From: Tenrec ecaudatus
Taxonomy: Eukaryota; Chordata; Mammalia; Afrosoricida; Tenrecidae
Reading direction: 5' to 3'
NCBI RefSeq assembly: GCF_050624435.1
Contig: NC_134540.1
Location: 26,350,001-26,414,000 of the forward strand
DNA length: 64,000 nt
Each line of letters begins with the position of its first letter. The stretch's first letter is position 1. The translations under genes and the position numbers were made by a program. A model generated the notes under the pieces. The model saw only the letters and a program-made list of their open reading frames with translations, made no database searches and was not told where the DNA came from. Of this stretch, positions 59,246 to 64,000 are shown in pieces.

Positions 59246-59572
59246 TCATATCTGGTCCCTAATCATGCTGTGCATTTTTCCCCCTGAGAAGATGTCTGCA
59301 GTTCTTGGATCAAAATCTGTGCTATTATGGTTTGGAATGATCTGACACTTTGGTATCTGGTCACTAAGTGTACCATCTTTTTCCACATCCAGGGCTTCCA
59401 GAATCAAATTCTGTCTTTGTATTTCCTCCCTGAATAAGGCCTTAGATACTGGCTTGATGGCCATGATTACCGACCCTCTTCCTTCAGCACTCTTTGCCAG
59501 ATTTGTATGTTTGTGTCTCTTCGTTGTTAGAAAGTCTTGGTTGTAAATTCGGCAACTTTCTGAGCGAAGCAA
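59246..59572 (-). other. Unrecognised 108-codon ORF, possible processed pseudogene fragment
   Basis: The - strand frame reads with protein-like composition, for example REEIQRQNLILEALDVEKDG and STDFDPRTADIFSGGK. I do not recognise a family. A second - strand frame of 90 codons (58907-59179) lies just downstream. It lies within KLHL1 intron 1 on the opposite strand, with no splice or promoter signal seen. It may be a retroposed pseudogene, an undescribed repeat or a chance ORF. Confidence refers to it being more than chance. Confidence 0.25.
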
Positions 59573-60399
59573 CCCTTAATCTCTCAGACTATTCATAATC
59601 CCTTGTTTGGTGTTCTCATAGTAACTGTTGTCTAGTTCTTTCTCAATTCCTTACTATACATTTTATAATATTAATTTCTGTGTTTATTTGATGGCTTATC
59701 TACAATGATAAATCCCATCGAGACAGGGCGTATCTCTTTGCTCATCATGTTCCCTATCATAAAGCATGTAATTCCTCATTAAACATTGATACATAAATAA
59801 AATTTTCAGAATCATAATGAAGTTGATCAAGAATCTACTACTTTTTGAATGAGTCATTGAATATTTATAATTGTGCAAATTAATATTCACAACAATCTTA
59901 TATGTCTGAAACTATTGCATAATTCTCTGGTAAAATAATTACATATTTAGATACGGTCATTTTTTCTGCTCACAAGTAAGGTCTTTTCAGTAGAGGAGAT
60001 GGATTTTTAAGCATTTCCATCTAAATCCAGACACTGTGCTATAATAACTTGCTCAGACAGAGCTAAAGAAGTTCTAACTGGAGGTGGAGAAACAGTTCTT
60101 ACGTTGCCTTCGTGGAAATTATGTTTGTGCTTCAGTGGTTAGAGCAGGCTTCTAGAAATGGTGAGCGATGGAGAAGCAAAGCTCCATGAGACAGAACCTT
60201 CTAGACCAAGCTAGCTAATACACCCTTATTTTCAAATTTATGGCACATTCAGTGCATCTTGTTTATAATTGAGCTAAGTTATGAAGGTGTACTCTAGTTA
60301 AAGGAAAAAATAACTTACTTTGATGCTCAAAAAGTGTCACAGCATGAAATTTACTTTTGGACTCCAAATATGACTACTCTATTGCCACATGGAGGCCAA

Positions 60400-60575
60400 A
60401 ATTACTGCGTCTGGGTCAATGTCAACTCAGAGACCCTGCAGGATGGTCGAAGTGTGTCTGTGAGTTTCTAGGGCTGTCATTTTTCACAGAAGTAGAAGCC
60501 CTGGCTGATGGTTTTGAATTGCTAACCTTGTGTATCATAGACCAATGTCTAATCACTACACCAAAGAGGCTCCCA
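60400..60575 (-). mobile_element. AfroSINE in KLHL1 intron 1
   Basis: Tail 'CTGGGTCAATGTCAACTCAG', middle 'CAGAAGTAGAAGCCCTGGCT', head 'GATGGTTTTGAATTGCTAAC', TAATCACTACACCAAAGAGG. Confidence 0.75.
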
Positions 60576-62647
60576 AAGAGAGTATATGTGATCAAAATCT
60601 CAAGGGAGGTTGCTGAGAATAGAAGCAGCCACTTGTTTAGAATGAAAGTGAGGTAGCAATGCTTCAGTCAAATGAAAAAAAAAATGGAATGATAATGGAT
60701 AATGTCTATAGGAATGCACTTTTCAAATTATGCTTCCATGACACACATTAAGATAAAATCATGTTCATTGTGCTTCCTCCCCTTTTCCCAATTTCGTAGT
60801 AAAAAGAGTATAATGAAGGGACTTCTCTCAATTTTATATTCTTCTTTGCAAACCTGTCCTATATTTGGGTGTTTTAAAGCTTACTCTTCATTTAAACCAC
60901 AATTGCATAAAATGATAACTTGTTTGAGGTAAGAGTGTTTTACATATTTCAGGATGAATTTATTAATGTCATCTCTAAAAATGACTCACAATATCTAGGC
61001 AACCTTTCTTTTAGCAGGTTTGCTTCAGGCAAACTAATAAGATCATAAAGGAAGAAGAAATGGGATCACAAGGTTGCATTCAAAGTATTTTGAAACCCAG
61101 AGCTGTCTGGAAAAAATGACGAAAAGTGTGAGATGAAATAGTAATTATTACTTTTAATTATCATAAAAGAATATGGAGTCATAATATTGTGGTACAATTT
61201 ATCTATTTTAAAATGTGCACTTAAATGGTTTGGCTTCACTTAAAATACTGTTTCAATATATTTTAAATGTTTAAGAAATATTCCCTTCAATTAATTCAGA
61301 ATTTGACTCCAGTATAATGGAACTTTTCCCAGATGTTTATCTTTGATTTCTCTAGCCTCTTAAGACCAGTTGTATATGTGTAAATAAGTGACTACTAATA
61401 ACTGCATTTTAATTAACTTTTCATTGTGCGTAAGCAAGTTCTCTTCTAGAATCCATATAGCATTTCACTGTAGGTTAGTTAAGAGTTAAGCACTGTTCGT
61501 TGAACATGAAAATGGGGAACATTTTAAATGGATTCGTAAAATAATTGCCAATATACCACTGTATTGATTTTAGAGTGCTACCCAAAATAACTTTAGGTAT
61601 TTTTATAGTGGCTATTTGCAATAAACTGCTTGGAAAACTACATATTTAAAAAAGGCAGGATAATAATCAGTTTATCATGTTGTATTAGAAATAAACTAAG
61701 AAGGAAATGACTGTTATAGATGTAAATGAATTCAACCAAATTAAAATTGGTTTTGGAACACTTTCTTACCAAAGATGGGCAGACATTTGGACTAAATCAT
61801 TTTGATGTTAACTAACTTGGCTATTTTTTTTTCACCAAGATTGATATAAATTGATTAAAATATTTGCAAAGGCCCTTTAAAGGCAAACTTGACCAGAGAA
61901 TGGTGTGTTACTTTTCTGGGGCTTTGAGGAAAAGTTGCTTCAAATGTGAAAGGTATGAGCCAGTGCAGTTTGATTGAAGATCCGTTCATGAAAGGGCTGC
62001 TTATTTAAAATCACTATTATGCAATAAAACAAAACGTGGCCTCACTGTCTAGTAATTCTAAATTCAACCTGTTCCATTCTTCAGGGGGCCTTGACTCTCT
62101 TTTGATAATAGATGACTCTAGGAAATCTCTTCGTTTGTTTCTCATAGTTCTTCATGGTGACGCTCCCCTGGAAAGCATCCTCACAGGCTTAGTAAAGTTA
62201 ATTGGCATGCTTTCCTAAAACTTGACATTTTCATCTTATCCCATTTGTGACCCATGGGACATAAATAGCCCACCAATATTTGCAGCCTCCAAAGTTTGGG
62301 GGAAGCTTAGATCCCAGTTTTAGCAAGTTCTACCAGCTGGTGGGGACTGGTATTATCGCCAGAGTCTTTATATGGGCCTTGCCTCATCAATCCTTCCACA
62401 AGAGTCCACTTGGGACATATGTGTTCATATTATTGTATCAAAATACATGTTACTTTTAAAATATTGTCCTTGATTTCAGCATATCTTCCATTTTGAAATC
62501 ACATTATAGCAATGAAACACATCCAAAAACAGAAAACAATTCTTTCATGAAAGGTTGAGAAATATGGGATAATTTTAATAAGCAATTTAAAAAAGAAAGT
62601 TTTTAGAAGAAAAGTATATAGCTATAAAATATAAATGATGAAATTAT

Positions 62648-62985
62648 GGTTTAATAGTAAAATTCTTACCTTCCATTTGATCTTTCAAATGCCTGGTTCA
62701 ATTACCAGTCAATGTACCTCATGCTCAGCCACCGTATACCTGACAGTAGAGATCTGCAGATCCCTATGTTGCTGAACAAGACTTAGAGGGCATCAAGATT
62801 AAGACAACGTAGAAAGGAAGGCCAAGACATCTGCTTCCAAAAACCAACCTATTAAAAAATCTGTGAAAAATAAAAGCCCAATCTACAGCCAATCACAGGG
62901 ATGGTACAGGAACAGAAGTGATGACTCTATTGTGCATGGAGTAACTATGGATCAGACACCAGTTCTGTGACACCTAACAGCAATG
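62648..62985 (+). mobile_element. AfroSINE, long tRNA-headed form with RTE tail
   Basis: The head 'TTTAATAGTAAAATTCTTAC', then CCTGGTTCAATTACCAG (B-box-like), is tRNA-like. The body runs through 'GACTTAGAGGGCATCAAGAT' and 'AGAAAGGAAGGCCAAGACAT'. The end 'GACACCTAACAGCAATG' is the RTE terminus. At about 340 bp it is a different SINE subfamily from the short copies elsewhere. Confidence 0.8.
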
Positions 62986-63014
62986 TAGTTCCCAAGAGGG
63001 TTGCTTGTCTAGAG

Positions 63015-63186
63015 CAGTGGTTCTCAACCTTCATATAGTTCCTCATGTTGTGGGGATGCCCCAACCATAAAATTGTTTTCGTTGCTACTTGATAACTGTC
63101 TTTTGCTACTGTTGTGAATTGGGTGACCCTGTGAAAGGGTCGTTCAACTCCCAAAGGGATTGCAACCCACAGGTTGAGAACCGCTG
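63015..63186. mobile_element. SPIN-like non-autonomous hAT element
   Basis: Left end CAGTGGTTCTCAACCTT and right end 'CACAGGTTGAGAACCGCTG' are inverted repeats. Inside are 'GTTCCTCATGTTGTGGGGAT', 'CCATAAAATTGTTTTCGTTG' and GAAAGGGTCGTTCAACTCCC, as I recall for short SPIN elements. It is 172 bp long. Flanks GTCTAGAG and GTTTAGAA match at six of eight positions. Confidence 0.88.
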
Positions 63187-63349
63187 GTTTAGAAGTTTCT
63201 GCTTTTCCCAAAATATCCAGGGTCTTTTCAGTTCAATATCTTCATATGCTAGAACTTCAACGAAAAACAAAAACAAAAGCCAAAAACATCTCTCCCTCCT
63301 CCCCATCCCCCCAAAAAGCCTTGGTATGAAAACTTCTTAATTGTTATTT

Positions 63350-63490
63350 ATTTTACTTTATTTTTATAATAATTTTATTGGAGACTCCTATAAATCTTAT
63401 CACAATCAAAACATACATCCATTGTAGGTCAAGCACATTTGTACATTTGCTGCCCTCATCAGTCTCAAAATATTTGCTTTCTACCTGAGC
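63350..63490 (-). mobile_element. L1 3' end, short antisense copy
   Basis: 'ATAATAATTTTATTGGAGAC', 'ATAAATCTTATCACAATC', 'ACATACATCCATTGTAGGTC', 'CAAGCACATTTGTACATTTG'. Strongly 5'-truncated, same family as 49075-49729. Confidence 0.8.
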
Positions 63491-64000
63491 CCGTGGTCTT
63501 GTTATTTTGAATATATTACTATGAAATCAACCTGAGATTTTATTTTGAAATCTATGTAATTTGAAAATATACTTAGAGCAGATTTTATTAGTTGTAAAGA
63601 TTTCAAGTATAAATTTTACTATTCAAGTAACATATTCTTTGATATATTACTATTTGATTTTGACAGAGGTATTTACAGAAATGAAAATTTAGATATTTTG
63701 TGCTAGTTTATCCTCTGATATTTTTTAAGCCATATATCCATATGGCTTAAATGACAAGAGACTTGTCATTTTTGTGTGTAATTGTTTGTATTATAAATAT
63801 CTTATAAATTTGGTTTACAGTTATTTTATTTCAGTCAATGAATATTTAAAGGTAGCATGAATATGCCCAGACCTTCTATATAGAAAAATAATGATTTAAA
63901 CAAGCAATGCAGATGAAAAAAACCTTGGGTCAATTCCATAAACTTGGGATGAAAAAAAGAAGAATTGGAACTCTTGCTTCTACCTGAGATGGAATTCCAG

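Larger units (their letters stand above)
55481..64000 (+). other. KLHL1: KLHL1 intron 1, 5' portion (runs off the window)
   Basis: This is AT-rich sequence after the exon 1 donor, with no second KLHL1 exon recognised up to the window end. That fits the very long first intron of this gene in other mammals. About 55490-58750 shows no clear repeat apart from a TA/TG-rich simple stretch near 57005-57065. From 58760 on there are AfroSINEs, a SPIN-like element and an L1 end, listed separately. Confidence 0.75.

Noticed and set aside
62648-62720. tRNA gene
   Set aside because: The tRNA-like text is the head of a SINE, lacks an intact cloverleaf and is followed by the RTE tail.

Overview
This window is vertebrate nuclear DNA, almost certainly from a placental mammal. 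It is AT-rich and gene-poor, and it is crowded with interspersed repeats and microsatellites. There are no operons, ribosome binding sites or prokaryotic genes. Two kinds of repeat point to the host. tRNA-headed SINEs that share their 3' part with an RTE/BovB-type LINE (AfroSINE type) are scattered on both strands. Short hAT transposons that look like SPIN elements also occur. From what I remember of these families, the combination fits Afrotheria and best fits a tenrec or close relative. That is an inference from recalled repeat consensus sequences and was not searched.

The only recognisable protein-coding gene is KLHL1 on the + strand. Its first coding exon (54984-55480) sits in a CpG-rich block (about 53930-55480). 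It encodes the serine-rich N-terminal region that precedes the BTB, BACK and Kelch domains. The rest of the window to 64000 is the start of KLHL1 intron 1, so the BTB and Kelch exons lie outside. In human this exon is overlapped head-to-head by the antisense RNA ATXN8OS, the spinocerebellar ataxia type 8 locus. The matching transcript here would run on the - strand from about 55.5 kb leftwards. I found no CTG/CAG expansion in the 54 kb upstream.

Layout: 0-6.6 kb, AT-rich DNA with a first family-A repeat, a small hAT MITE, CA repeats and LTR-like sequence. 6.6-8.3 kb, an RTE LINE split by L1-type DNA. 9-19 kb, dispersed AfroSINEs, a second family-A copy, an LTR-like block and a GAGT microsatellite grown from a SINE tail. 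19.2-23.5 kb, a dense RTE, L1, family-A and SINE cluster. 24-31 kb, mostly unique AT-rich DNA. 31-35.2 kb, a long decayed antisense RTE copy carrying a SPIN-like insertion with a perfect 8-bp target duplication, then an inverted RTE pair. 36.8-44.5 kb, more RTE, L1, MIR and L2, including an L1 fragment with a 5' inversion and a 13-bp target duplication. 45-49.7 kb, two more family-A copies, SINEs and a clean L1 3' end. 49.7-53.9 kb, largely unique upstream DNA. 53.9-55.5 kb, KLHL1 promoter and exon 1. 55.5-64 kb, intron 1 with SINEs, a second SPIN-like element and an L1 end.

Boundaries of old repeats were set by eye and are good to roughly 10-40 bp, except where target duplications fix them.
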